Positions 22,801-32,697 of a DNA stretch of 64,000 bases are shown in pieces. Below the pieces are notes generated by a model, which saw only the letters and a list, made by a program, of their open reading frames with translations, was not told where the DNA came from and did not search any database. Origin of the DNA: Tetraselmis striata. Taxonomy: Eukaryota; Chlorophyta; Chlorodendrophyceae; Chlorodendrales; Chlorodendraceae. The DNA lies in contig VCJN01000564.1 of assembly GCA_006384855.1 (NCBI GenBank), positions 1 to 64,000 of the forward strand, in the 5' to 3' direction. Within the stretch, counting starts at the first letter, position 1, and each line of letters begins with the position of its first letter. The translations under genes and the position numbers were made by a program.

Positions 22801-25800
22801 GGCATCGGCTTCAGCGCGCAGCCGGGGCAGGACCCGCTGCTCAACCTGCCGCTGCCCGCCTACTCCACCGGCACCTGGATCATGGCCATCGGCTGCAAGG
22901 ACTGCACCTTCCGCCTGGGCGTCAATGTCACGCGCTGCGGCGGCGGCTGGATGGGCTTCCCCTCGGAGGAGACCGGTCCTCTCCCCCGCGCTGGCCGCCC
23001 GGATGGCGGTGAGTGCGGCGGTCGAGCTGGCTGGCCAGAACTTCACCTGCGTGCCCGTAATCGCTGCGTCGGTAAGCAACCCCCCCCCCCCCCCCCCCCC
23101 CCGCCCCGCCAACCGCAGAGCCTGTCTTATCAACAGTCGCTCCCTGTCACATGTGCGATGTCCCACGGCGGGCGCGAGTATTCCAACGCTCCCATATCAC
23201 CTACTCTACTGTTGCGCCGCTAATCCTTACACCGACGGGGTGACGCACATCTGTGGCGGCGTCAGCTGTTGGCAGTCGGGAATCAAAGTACTCACGACTC
23301 AAACTAGCTTACGTACATCTGATGCTGCTGTGTGTTATGCCTCATGCCCCTGAGCACATGACTGCCGAAACATTTGCATTGGTCTCGGAGCTTGCTCTTG
23401 CACTGTTCTCGGGATTTGAGATGGCCGTGCCGGTTTGCTCCGAATGACTATGGCAAGCTCCATGCATCTCGGGGCAACACAAGCAGGCAGGGGTTGACAG
23501 TCTCGCGATAGTATAAATGTTATACACAGTATTAGCTGCGTTACATTGTGTTATGAAGTCAAATGTATACAAACTATGCGTGCATGTGTTCGATTTGGCG
23601 TCGCCATTGGCAAGCACAAGGCTACTGCAACTGAGACGACATCGAACTCCCAACGACCGCCTTATAGTTACTACTTCCCTCCCTGCTGCGCCGCGGCGCT
23701 GATGTTCCTTCCATATGGCATACGGTAGGTGAACGAGCCCCAGCGTAACATCACCCTCACGGGCGCCAGCTCGTCCGTCTTCCTGCGCGTGGAGGTGCCC
23801 GACTTTACGTCGCAGTTGTGGACCCGCGTGCGGCGGGTGCGCCACCACGGGCCTCCCTCCAGCCTCCACTTCAGGTAGCAACACCCTGAGACATTGCCAC
23901 ATCACTGGTGGCCAATCAATCCGCATAATTCAGCAGGGGGCTAAACCACCTCCAATCTTAAACTCGGATTGCATGCATAGCTGCGCATGCTTGCTATGCC
24001 CCATGGCTCTCACTCGACTCGTGTAAAGCAGCCGCATTTAAGTCCGCATTCTCAGTCATTCGTGCACTTCCGCAGAACTCTGCAGGGGCGGCTGCCGACC
24101 TTCAGCCCGGGGCGAGCCACTTCGGCGCGCACGCTGAGCGCCAAGTACGACGTCATCACGCCCGCCCCCGACGTGCGCGAGGACCAGGAGAAGGAGGACT
24201 CCGCGGTTCCGGTGGACCACTACAGCCAGATGATGATGTTCCTCAAGCCCGGCCCGTATTTCACGGTCGTGACGCAGGTGCTGCGCGCATATATACTATG
24301 GATAATGCTCTCCCCAAGACCCGTGGATGTTGGTTCTGGCACCGCCCGCTGCCTGTGCGTTGTTTACTCCCTTCGCTCAAGAGTAGCTCGGCAATGTATT
24401 GTTCGATCCAACAGCGAACAGTACTCTGATCAGTATATTGAACTGCCATATATATAGTTTCAATCTGCGAAGCTTGCCCCGGTAGACGTGCAAAACCCCC
24501 GCTGCCGATCTGCGCATGGTCCTCGAGGGCGCCTCATGGCCAGCCTTGATGCGCAGGGCATAACATCCGCATCCTTACATTTTGCTTCTCCCCTCTCTGC
24601 CGCGCCTGCCGCACAGGCTGTGTCCAACACATCGTTGCCGGCGGAAGTCGACGTCGAGGTCGAAGTGGGCACGGTGGCGTGCGCGACGGGGCGGCACGTC
24701 GCGGCCGAGCCCTATTTCTTCCCGCCGCACCACGTGGAGGATATGGTGGAGGCGGCGCGGGACGGGCCGATCAAGAGGCGCGATGCTCCCCCACTTTTCA
24801 GCGACTAAGGGCCCGCCGCCCACTTATTCATGAACGGATGTGCTGATGTTAAGAGGAGGTCCGTGGTGTCGGCGTGCCTTGGACTGATACATGGCACCAG
24901 TGAATCGGTCTACATTCTTGAACAATTTGAGAGGATGAATACGACTCGATATATTTGTCGGCTGTTACTGAATAGATTGTCGGAGTCGTCGTCGCTTTAC
25001 TTCTCTGTCCAGGAAGGTTGGTATTGAGACTGATTGTTGAGAGCGACGGTCCTCCCTTCTTCCCCCTCGACGGCGCTGCAGGGTTTGCAGCATGGTCATC
25101 CAGCCCATAACGGGGGGAGTCTACGATGGCGGCCAGGGGCCGGCGGAGCGCTACGAGCGGGTGGCGGGCGAAACCCGCGGCGGGCGCACCTCCGTCTTCC
25201 TCATCGACGTGCCGCCGTATAGCACACGCCTCAAGATCGACTTCCACACGCGTCAGGGCGACCAGTGAGAGCCCATTTTTCCGTATGTGCGACGCGTCGT
25301 CGCGATCGCACTGCCAGGTCGAGAGGTGCAGCCGGCGAGGAGGCGGAGCCTGGCTATCTTCTATTAGCGCCCGGCTGACTGCCCGACGATTCCTTGTCGA
25401 CGCGCAGGCAAATGGCCGCCCGGGCTGAGTTGTACCTTCGCTACGGCGTGCCCCCGGTGATCCTGGACCAAGAGGACTACGTCCAGTGGGATTACGACCG
25501 CTTCACCCGGCTGCAGGCAAGTGCAGCTGTTGCCGAGCTTTCACCGATGTCGCCCGCATAAATCACCAATCTTCATTTCCATATGATTATATGATGAAGT
25601 AAATGGATTAAATCCAGCATCGTCGGAAAATACAAACCAATCCCCCATCCGATGTCCTCGGACCCCGTCAACACGTGTACGGCATGCGATTCCACAGAGC
25701 GATGGTTCGAAGGTATTTTTATCGATCCTAACAACGTGTTGAAAACGACGGCCGCCCCCCATTGTATTTCAATCCGGGCCAGTATGCCGCACATCATCGA

Positions 25801-26346
25801 GGCCATCGTGGACGAGGTAGACGAGTGGGGGGCATCTGGCGGGGCGTCGTTGCCATGTTGCCGCTGACCTGGCACATGAGTACTTGACGATGTGTGCTGT
25901 TGCCGACCGCCGACACACCAGGGCCGGGACCAGATCGCCCAGTTCGATCTGCCGTGGTACGAGGTGTACGAGCGCTGGGGGCACTGGTACGTGGTGGTCG
26001 ACTGGCTGACGTTCAACGCCGACGGCGCTCTGCGCATCTCGGTGGACACCGGCCCGATGCCCGCCTGCCCCGGCGATCCAGCATGCAGCGGGAACGGCGT
26101 GTGTTGGTCTGTGGACGGGCAGGGCGTGTGCCACTGCCAAGCAGGCTGGCACGGCGACGACTGCGGGCACACGCATCAGGTGAGGTAGCGCTTTTATGTG
26201 ATGTATATTATTTGGTCATGCGAGATGCCGACCCGCACATGTGCTCCCTGAAAAGTTGTCCTTGCACGAAGAGTGCCCGACGACATTATTACTTTTATGA
26301 TCATCAAGTGGTAGAGCTTATAATTAGCCTAACAATAGTGCCGAGG

Positions 26347-26433
<87 letters not shown>

Positions 26434-29230
26434 TTCGCGCTCGTGTCGATACTGCTGGCCGATGGCGCGCAGGCACTGGAACCCACCACCACAACAGCAT
26501 CCCCCACCGAAGGTGCCGAGCCAGGTAACAAAGTGCTCGCGCCGGAGGAGCCGCAAGGCGCGGGCGAGGACGAGCTGCTGGCGGCGAGGGTGGCGGCCGA
26601 GGCAGCCGAGGCGAAGCTGAATAGCCGCATCCTGGAGTTGGAGGGAAATCTAGCGACGTCCGAGGCAGCGGTCGCCGAGCTGCAGGCTCGGCTTGGGGCG
26701 TCAGAGAGGGATGCTCGAGAGGCGCACCAGGCGCCGATTGAGCCGAGGGTGCCGACTGAGGTTAGGGCGGAGCTGACCCAGCACTGAACAGGCCCGTTTG
26801 TGACTTTTCCGACCAGCTCTGTCGAGCCGTCCCACGACGTGCCGACTTTATCGAGTCGCCCGTTGAATGCGTCACACACCCCAATATCGAGCCCCCCTCA
26901 TCCACGTTCACGGGCCAGATGCGGCTGGATGTGAACATGTCGAGGCTGATCCCCGTGTGCTCATGGCAGGCCGAGTGCGCACAGCTGTACAACAGCTGCG
27001 GCGAGACGAGGGACGCGGCGCCGGTACGGGAGGTGCCGGCTGTGCCGGACTTCAGCCAGGAGCTGGCGGAGTGCCGCGCCGACGGGGAAGCGCTGCGGAG
27101 CCAGCTGGGGAGGTTTCAGCAGGTAAAACTCGTCCCCTGTCGACCGCACCAAACGGCAAGGTCTCATACCCGCGCAAAGCTGGCAGCTTTTGTCTCAGCG
27201 GGTACAATTTTGCCTATTCGGGTAATCATGCAGAATCGTAAGTACAAATATACGGTAATGAACGAATGATGTCATGGTTCTGTGTTCAACGGGGCATGAC
27301 ACATAAATGTATGACGTATGCATGCTATAATACACGCATTTGAGACACACGGCAAGAATGTGCGTTCCCCTGTAAAAATGCCATACATTTGTGTGCTAAT
27401 GAAGTGCCTCCACAGCAGCCTGCGATGCAACTGCAATGGCGAGAAAGTCCTGCTGATCCACTGCCTACCCTGCTGTGCCTACTCTTGGAGGCACCGCTCG
27501 CCGGTTTAGACTTTCCAATGCGCCGCGACTGAAGCGAACTATAGCAACGACTTGCTACGCTTATACACGTGGCAGATTGTTAACCGCGCGGGCCACACGC
27601 CGCGCGCTGGATGGCTGCCCTCCCCACTGAGGGGCGCCTGCATGCGGTGGAGAAAGGGCACAGCTGAGGCGGATCGATGCGGCCGCCGTGCAGTTTGGCG
27701 GGCTGCGGGGCGTGAAGGAGGCGGCGGCGGAGCTGAGCACGACGGCCGCGACGGTGGCCAACCTGACGGCGGAGGTGGACACGCTGAGGGCGCGCCATTG
27801 CGACGTCAGCGCGGAAGTCACGGCGCTTCGGTGCGCATATCCACCCCCTCCCCCCCCTCCCCCCTAAACACGCACCCCGGCCCACTTTCAACTTTCCCAA
27901 GATTCCTTCACTGCTTACAGGGGCAGAGGAGCAGGGACTCTCAGCACAGAATACGCCCATCCTTATAAAACATACTAAAGCTATAATAACTTATCAGGGC
28001 TTGGGGTAATAACCCTAGCTCCAACTAGTTTACTTTTCTAATCAATTCCGAATTTCGCAAAAAAAGGGTGTGGGGCTTATGTGGAGGGCGGGGGCGGGAA
28101 TAGTGTAGCTATTTTTGTCAACAAGAAGTACAAGTGGTGCGCTGCCACCTTGGATTGCGCCATGGACGCAGGATCCTTTCATTGGTTGCAGTGAAAGACT
28201 GTGGATCAAGCCAAGAATCGAGAAGTGGTTGGGAAGGACACACCTCCTCTGCTCGGTGTCGCACGAGGCGACCCCCCCCCCCCCCCCCCCCAGCACACAC
28301 GCACAGAACCATACCATTATACCCCCGATGTGCCCAGAAGCATCCTCCGTGCCAATTGTAGCCCGCTGTCAGCCCCCACTGAGGCCCTTTTTCAGTGGAT
28401 ACGCGAACGGGGCAATGAGCCGATGCGCCGGTCGCTCTGATATCAGGCAGCATGCCGGCGTAGGGCTACGGCATGGCAGAGCGCATGGCACAGGCAGCAG
28501 CGAGGGGGCATGGCTGATGCCTCTACCAGCGCGACGCTGCGCGCGATGGCGGTGCGGTGTGATGCTATATTGTATATCATTGTGCGCCGTACGGACAAGG
28601 AAAGCCTTGCGGTAGTAGCGGGGGTGGGAGGGGGGGGGCACTGCAGCCGCTGCAGCTCTCTGTCCACGTTACTTTGCGATAGCGCCATGTTTCACGTTTG
28701 TAGATTCCCCCAATTCGCAAACGCAGTGTCATTCGCATACGATCTTGGCATTTGAAGATTACTACGGAAAATGCAAAGAAAATTGATAAATATACATGAA
28801 TAATCAATACACATACGACATGCCATGGAAAGCACCAATTATTTTGCATGAACTACTAGACAGCGGTAATAGCTCGTTATTAGTGGTTGTTGGAACGCTT
28901 CGATAGTTCACTCCCCCTGACATGCTGCTGCCTCTGCTGTGGCGCTGCGCTTGCAGGGAGGGGGTGGACCGGGAGGGGGTGGCCCCGTACCGCGCGCCCC
29001 TGTTCGCGCTGGCGGTCGTGCTGGCGGGCGCGGGGGCGCTGTGGATGCTCGCCGCCGCCCGCCGCCGCATGTCCGGCGGCCCCGCCGCCTTCCACCGCCT
29101 CGCGCAAGACGACGGCAGCGACGGCATGGAGCTCACGGGCGGCGGCCTCCCGCTCGGCGCCGCCGCCCTCCGGTACACCTCGCCGGGGATGCGCCCCCGC
29201 GGCGAACGAAGCCCGCCCGGGACCGTCTGA
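11306..29230 (+). CDS. Large chimeric G8-domain membrane protein, ~30 exons
   Basis: Exons read with matching phase: 11306-11414, 11497-11620, 11803-~12088, 12656-13333, 13591-13815, 13926-14096, 14212-?, 15159-15327, 15808-16153, 16752-17052, 17504-17642, 17858-18055, 19837-19995, 20203-20306, 20672-20798, 21281-21528, 21811-21994, 22279-22353, 22757-23071, 23729-23874, 24076-24277, 24617-?, ~25082-25264, 25408-25516, 25922-26179, 26473-?, ?-27122, 27664-27830, 28957-29230. Product ~2,000 residues: hydrophobic N-terminus, bacterial-type His-rich domains, G8 domain, beta-helix region, PPC-like repeats, EGF module, coiled coil, one membrane span, short cytoplasmic tail. The core resembles fibrocystin/PKHD1L1 and CEMIP-type proteins. 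Likely a surface or flagellar-membrane protein binding glycans or metal; function is inferred. Unresolved: exons between 14340 and 15158, the donors of the 24617 and 26473 exons, and frame breaks near 22975 and 26770. Confidence 0.75.
13816..15158 (+). other. Poorly resolved exons between His-rich part and G8
   Basis: Exon 13926-14096 (VVGESTMGQPRRLFASPMAK.. to SDGSSM) and the exon starting at 14212 (LTMEVNGGGVVLAEHC) are clear and in phase. Further downstream, GC-rich frames at about 14705-14815 (AEELQAEGFDKNSQQDL, donor gtgagc) may be one more exon, but phase and neighbours could not be fixed. The segment probably encodes a third beta-sandwich unit like the preceding ones. Confidence 0.4.
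15159..17052 (+). other. G8 domain and following strand-rich region (part of large gene)
   Basis: Across the junction of exons 15159-15327 and 15808-16153 the protein reads WSSSCAWPVQPAKGDRVLIP then GGRHIMLDVSTPALAEVMVQ, matching the G8 signature (Trp-Ser-rich start, Pro, GDxVxIPxGxxVxLDVS, GxLEV). The next exon (16752-17052) has LIVPGATWRPGQQLLISDAL and VALAVGLKHAYN, the segment that follows G8 in PKHD1L1/CEMIP-like proteins, ending LLLSRSISV. G8 domains are known from extracellular proteins; the CEMIP/TMEM2 branch acts on hyaluronan, but no such activity can be claimed here. Confidence 0.75.
17504..21528 (+). other. Beta-helix region (part of large gene)
   Basis: Exons 17504-17642 (a less certain Pro/Ala-rich insert), 17858-18055, 19837-19995, 20203-20306, 20672-20798 and 21281-21528 join in phase. 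They carry repeating strand-turn units with Asn/Gly turns: AVFEGVEFVGLGRFGDGYPA, SLHAGCLHLGGLPSDAQLHG, GDGIALEGG, and GDGFSLRGSRVTEFRHNIAH. This resembles the right-handed parallel beta-helix that follows G8 in fibrocystin-like proteins. The 18056-19836 intron contains the TCATG satellite. Confidence 0.6.
18519..19795. repeat. TCATG pentanucleotide satellite with higher-order structure
   Basis: A ~1.28-kb array of (TCATG)n inside an intron of the large gene. It is interrupted about ten times by a marker beginning gcatcgcccgataatacc followed by a gtgtcgtgtcatat variant block. Segments starting at about 18815 and 19198 are nearly the same for ~240 bases (same ATGTTATG, ATATCATGCC variants in the same order), so the array has grown by duplication of units of ~385 bases. 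The pentamer contains no stop in any plus frame, which creates long meaningless MSCHV-type ORFs. Confidence 0.95.
21811..25516 (+). other. PPC-like repeats (part of large gene)
   Basis: Three units resemble pre-peptidase C-terminal (PPC) beta-sandwich domains, common in secreted bacterial proteins. Unit 1 (21811-23071): YFHVEIPEDSAGVKLMVDQL then GNVDILINPYG, ending TGTWIMAIGC and FRLGVNV. Unit 2 (23729-~24700): SSVFLRVEVPDF with MMMFLKPGPYFTVV. Unit 3 (~25082-26050): TSVFLIDVPPYSTRLKIDF, AELYLRYGVPP, HWYVVVDWL, LRISVDT. Introns after 22353 and 25516 use GC donors (gcaag). Between exon frames near 22975 a -1/+1 shift is needed; this may be a sequencing indel. Confidence 0.6.
25922..26179 (+). 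other. EGF-like module (part of large gene)
   Basis: One exon, phase 0 at both ends. After the end of the third PPC-like unit comes CPGDPACSGNGVCWSVDGQG followed by VCHCQAGWHGDDCG: six cysteines in EGF spacing with the CxCxxGWxGxxC end. EGF modules mediate extracellular protein contacts and place this part outside the cell. Confidence 0.85.
26350..26429. repeat. (TA)40 dinucleotide repeat
   Basis: An uninterrupted TA tract of about 80 bases in the intron between the EGF exon and the coiled-coil exon of the large gene. Confidence 0.98.
26473..29230 (+). other. Coiled coil, transmembrane segment and tail (C-terminal part of large gene)
   Basis: Exon from 26473 (ALEPTTTTASPTEG.. then LNSRILELEGNLATSEAAV) is a Thr-rich linker plus coiled coil. 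A Cys-rich stretch (CDFSDQLCRAVPRRADF to about 27000) leads into more coil (ELAECRADGEALRSQLGRF, to 27122), exon 27664-27830 (EAAAELSTTAATVANL) and the last exon 28957-29230 with one membrane span (APLFALAVVLAGAGALWMLA), a basic stop-transfer (AARRRM) and a ~60-residue cytoplasmic tail. The join of the 26473 exon to the Cys-rich frame fails because its frame meets a stop at 26785; either a donor was missed or there is a frameshift near 26770. Confidence 0.6.
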
Positions 29231-30771
29231 GCACCGACGTACTCGCCCTCCGTGCGCACTCGCCCTCCTATCCGCTTGGCTTCTTGGCACCGAGAGGCGC
29301 TGACGGCCTGCAGGGGCGGCGGCGGAACACGTAGCAGTACAAGCGCGTAGCTGCGCTAGTGGTTCACAGCTCGACCTCACCGCGGCGCTTGGTGGAGGTG
29401 GTGCGCTGCGGATGAGCGCGGGAAAAGCTCTCGAGCTGAACTGCCTAGGTGGATAGTGCAGGCTGGTCGCATGGTTTAGTAGTTGCTCTGCTGCCCAAGA
29501 TTGATTGCTGCTCACTAACAGGTGATGGCGTGCGCGCGGGGGGGGGGGGGGGGGGGGGGGGCGATGAACAGGGCATGTAACCACTACAGGTTGGGCCGTC
29601 AAAAACAAACCTCTGCTGCGTCTCGACATGTCGCCCAAAGCAAGGAGCACCGGCAGGGCTGGGTTATCATAGAAAGGGGCTTAATCCACCATTTCGTTGC
29701 ATTTCAGCGGGTGCTTATTCCACTCATTTAGACTGCTTTGATTCTTCCAGTGTCTGTCTGTCTCGTGCAAGTTCGTACAACCGCGGTTATTGGCCAATCA
29801 ATACACATACATGCCGCCCGTGACAACACAGCAATATACGCGCCGAAATGGGACTCCACGAGCTGGCACTCGGTGTGTGACTGCGTGTCGGCGCCGCGGC
29901 TGTGCGCGTGTGTATAATCCTTGTGTGTGTCAGGGGGGGGGGACCTGACACGCCCCCCTCAGAGAGCTAGCAATTGCAGCCAGATACGCCTCTGTCAACG
30001 CATGTATGTATTGCAATGAGAGCAATGGTACTTTTGGAACATCTACCCAAGTGCAGGGCGCAAGCGATCCGGCGTAGTGGCGGCTGCTCGTTCCACGATG
30101 GATGGGTTACAATCCGCGTGTCGCCGCGCGAGTCCAATTGCGGACATTACAATCCACATGTTGTCTGCATCCGTGCCACACAACGGCAGGTAGTGGACAC
30201 ACATGCCACACACACATGGACATGGACACACAGCAACCCGGGAGAGGGAGCATGAGCTTCATGACAAATTCAGAGAGTATGGCCGTGTTTTGTCTCTTGG
30301 CCGTATACGCGGGCCGGATGGGTCGAGCGCAAGCAGTTGGCATGCTCGCCACCGATACCGCATGCCCGCCTTGTGGCTCTTTGTATGCTCTGTTGCAGCG
30401 AGGTGAAACCTGCCGCTGCAGCTGGGCTGGGTAGCTGCGCGCTGATGCTCGCCGCTCGGCCTCAGCTTCACCGCCACAGAGTGCGGAGGAGGCACAGCGC
30501 CGGCGCGCCTCAAAGAAACCCACACATCCCAAGGAGACGCGCGCAGCGCAGGCAGCGCCAGTGCCGCGCCGCGGGCACGTCCCAGAGGGGGCGCTGTGCT
30601 GGAAAACCCTAGAAACCCTAAAAATCCTAAACCTGACCGCCCCTGCCGGACGGAATAGATACCCCTCTCTATTCGCGCGCTATTGGCCCCCCTGCCTCGG
30701 GGGATGGATGGATGGATGGATGCATGCCTCCCACGCGCGCCTGCCCAGTGCTTCTGCGCGCCCGCGCAGGC
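29231..30771. other. Convergent intergenic region
   Basis: Between the stop of the large + gene and the stop of the minus coiled-coil gene. It holds a G homopolymer (29540-29562), a TGTAA motif at 29575 that could be the poly(A) signal of the large gene, a G8 tract at 29932 and a (gatg)n patch near 30703-30723. No supported ORF. Confidence 0.45.
30603..30633. repeat. Degenerate telomere-like stretch (CCCTAAA type)
   Basis: Reads aaaaccctagaaacccta then aaaatcctaaacc: about four imperfect units of the plant/Chlorella-type telomere repeat in the C-rich orientation. Too short for a telomere; may be a telo-box or a repair scar. Confidence 0.5.
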
Positions 30772-32117
30772 CTACTTGAAGAACTGCTTCACAAGGGGGT
30801 GGTTGAGCGGGTTGGCCGCGCGGTCCGCCGCCGCCACCGCCGCCGCCTGCGTCTCCACCTGCGGCGACAGCGCCGCGACCTTGCCCTCCTTGGCCGCCCG
30901 CAGCTTGTCCAGGTCCGTTATCAAGCTCGACTTGGCCGCCAGCAGCTCCTTTGCCGCGCCGATAGCCGTCACCTGCGCCGCGTACTGCGCCTCCAGGTCT
31001 GTCACGGCCTTGCGCGCCGCGGAGAGCTCACTCTCCAGCGAGGCCAACGCGCTGCCTGAGGCATCACGGGCGGAGGGAGGCCGCAGGATGCTTAATGAGG
31101 TCTCCAGCATGGCGCAGCATCCGAGGCAGGCGCGCCGACCAGGGAGCTCCGGCAAGTCATCAAGGCCATTCATGCAGTGATCTCATTCAGTGCGCAGAAA
31201 CCACGAGATACGGTTTTTTCCCCCCTTTGCTTCCATGGACCTCCACTCGACAAGGGGGATGAGGTATACTTTCTGCGAGGCCGTTGTTGAGCGGCTTCTA
31301 CAACCCAACGTCGTTCAATATGGGTGGTTTGCTTACGTTGTCCTGGGGAACATCGATGAACGGTGGCGGCGGAGGGGGCGGTGGGGATGGGATGAAAGAA
31401 TGGGGAGGGAGAAGGAGGGGAGGGGGCCTGCAGAGACAAAACATCGCGAGCGTGTCGAGTAGCTGGATTGGCTTTCTTTCTACCAGTATGCGGATAAGCA
31501 GCTTCTCCATACGGGTGGCTTAATACCGTTGTTTTGGACAACGATGGACGAGGGTGGTGGTGGGGGGGGGGGGGGGTGGTGGGGGGGGGGGGGGGGGGCG
31601 GGGAGGGGACGGGGGGAGGATGTTGGGTCGCGGCAGGACCTCGCCACGACAACCCCCCCCCCCCCCCCTGCCCTTCCTCATGCTTTGCTTGCCCATCCCG
31701 CTGCCCGGCACAAGCTTCCTTACCTGACGTCTTCTGCTGCTCCTTCAGGCTGTCCACAGCGGCGCGGTTGCTCTGCAGGTCCTTCTCCAGGCGGGCCTAA
31801 GCGGGGCCAACCGGGCGATCGCGGCTCACGATCAGAAGCGAGACGCTATGCGATGCAGCTGATACAGAGACAGAGATACCCTCCTCGCATGGCCTTGGCC
31901 TCGGCACGGTAGGTGCCGATCCCTCTCTCATCGAGGGCAGGGCGCCCGAAGGGGGGAAGGGAGCCGGGGCGCCCACCAGCTCGCGCCGGTGGAACGACAG
32001 CTCGCCCTGAAGCGCCGACAGAGTCTGCCGCTCCCGGAAGGCCTCGTACGCGCTCTTCCCAAACAGCACCGCCAGCGCGCCCGCCACGCCCGTGCCCAGA
32101 GCTCTGCCCACTGTCAT
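30772..32117 (-). CDS. Membrane-anchored coiled-coil protein, 3-4 exons
   Basis: Starts at 32117 (MTVGRALGTGVAGALAVLFG), an N-terminal membrane anchor followed by a basic/polar stretch (KSAYEAFRERQTLSALQGEL). Downstream exons: about 31879-31945 (GTYRAEAKAMR frame), 31764-31798 region (ARLEKDLQSNRAAVDSLKEQ, donor gtaagg after KTS) and about 31061-30772 (SALASLESELSAARKAVTDL.. ending PLVKQFFK). The body is one long Ala-rich coiled coil. The exon joins between 31980 and 31798 could not be fixed; a short intron (50-57 bases) or a frameshift is needed there. Family not recognised; an organelle-membrane tether is a guess from layout only. Confidence 0.5.
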
Positions 32118-32697
32118 GTCGACCGTCAACGTCAAGAGGCTACAGCGCGTGCAAAGGAAGTGCGGCGTGCGGCGGCGGTTGGCTGGGATCTGTTAGCGAG
32201 GGGAGGAGGCGCATCCGTCACCCCGTCGCGGCAGCAGCAGGGAACGGATGCGCGGCGCGCGCCGCGCCCGGCACTGATGATATTAAACACCCATGTGAAG
32301 GTACCGCAGCACTTTCCGTATTTTAAACTGGATCGCTGCTGCCCAATAAAATGATGCATCATGATGAGCGTTTTCAATTGCCGTGGATGTAGCTGTACGC
32401 AGCTTGCGAAGTATGCACCTGGAGACCGGCGGCATTTGAAAATGCCGGTTTTCCGTGCTGTAGCCCGCCGCATATAATGCGGCGGCTGTCAGTGTGATTG
32501 CTCATTCTCTCGTCGTGCTTACCGGCGCTCTGATTTCCCACCCGCCCTCCCTTTGGGACTTTCATTTGTATTTTGCGTACTTGGGTACCGTGTTTGTGTG
32601 ATGTTTATTTTTGTGCACTGTGGTGCGAGTACTGTGGTACTATTACATGAGCTGGCAGCAGAAGGAGATATCAGGAAATCACCAAAAAAAAGGACAA
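32118..32697. other. Intergenic, no supported gene
   Basis: Upstream of the minus coiled-coil gene. AT-richer than its surroundings from about 32280. No ORF with family or splice support. Confidence 0.4.

Noticed and set aside
26304..26879. ORFs with long IYIYIY or YIYIYI tracts on both strands
   Set aside because: They read through the (TA)40 microsatellite.
11306..29230. Interpretation as several small genes
   Set aside because: Consecutive exons keep phase across at least twenty junctions and domains such as G8 and PPC are split across introns, so one gene is simpler; the two frame breaks leave some doubt.
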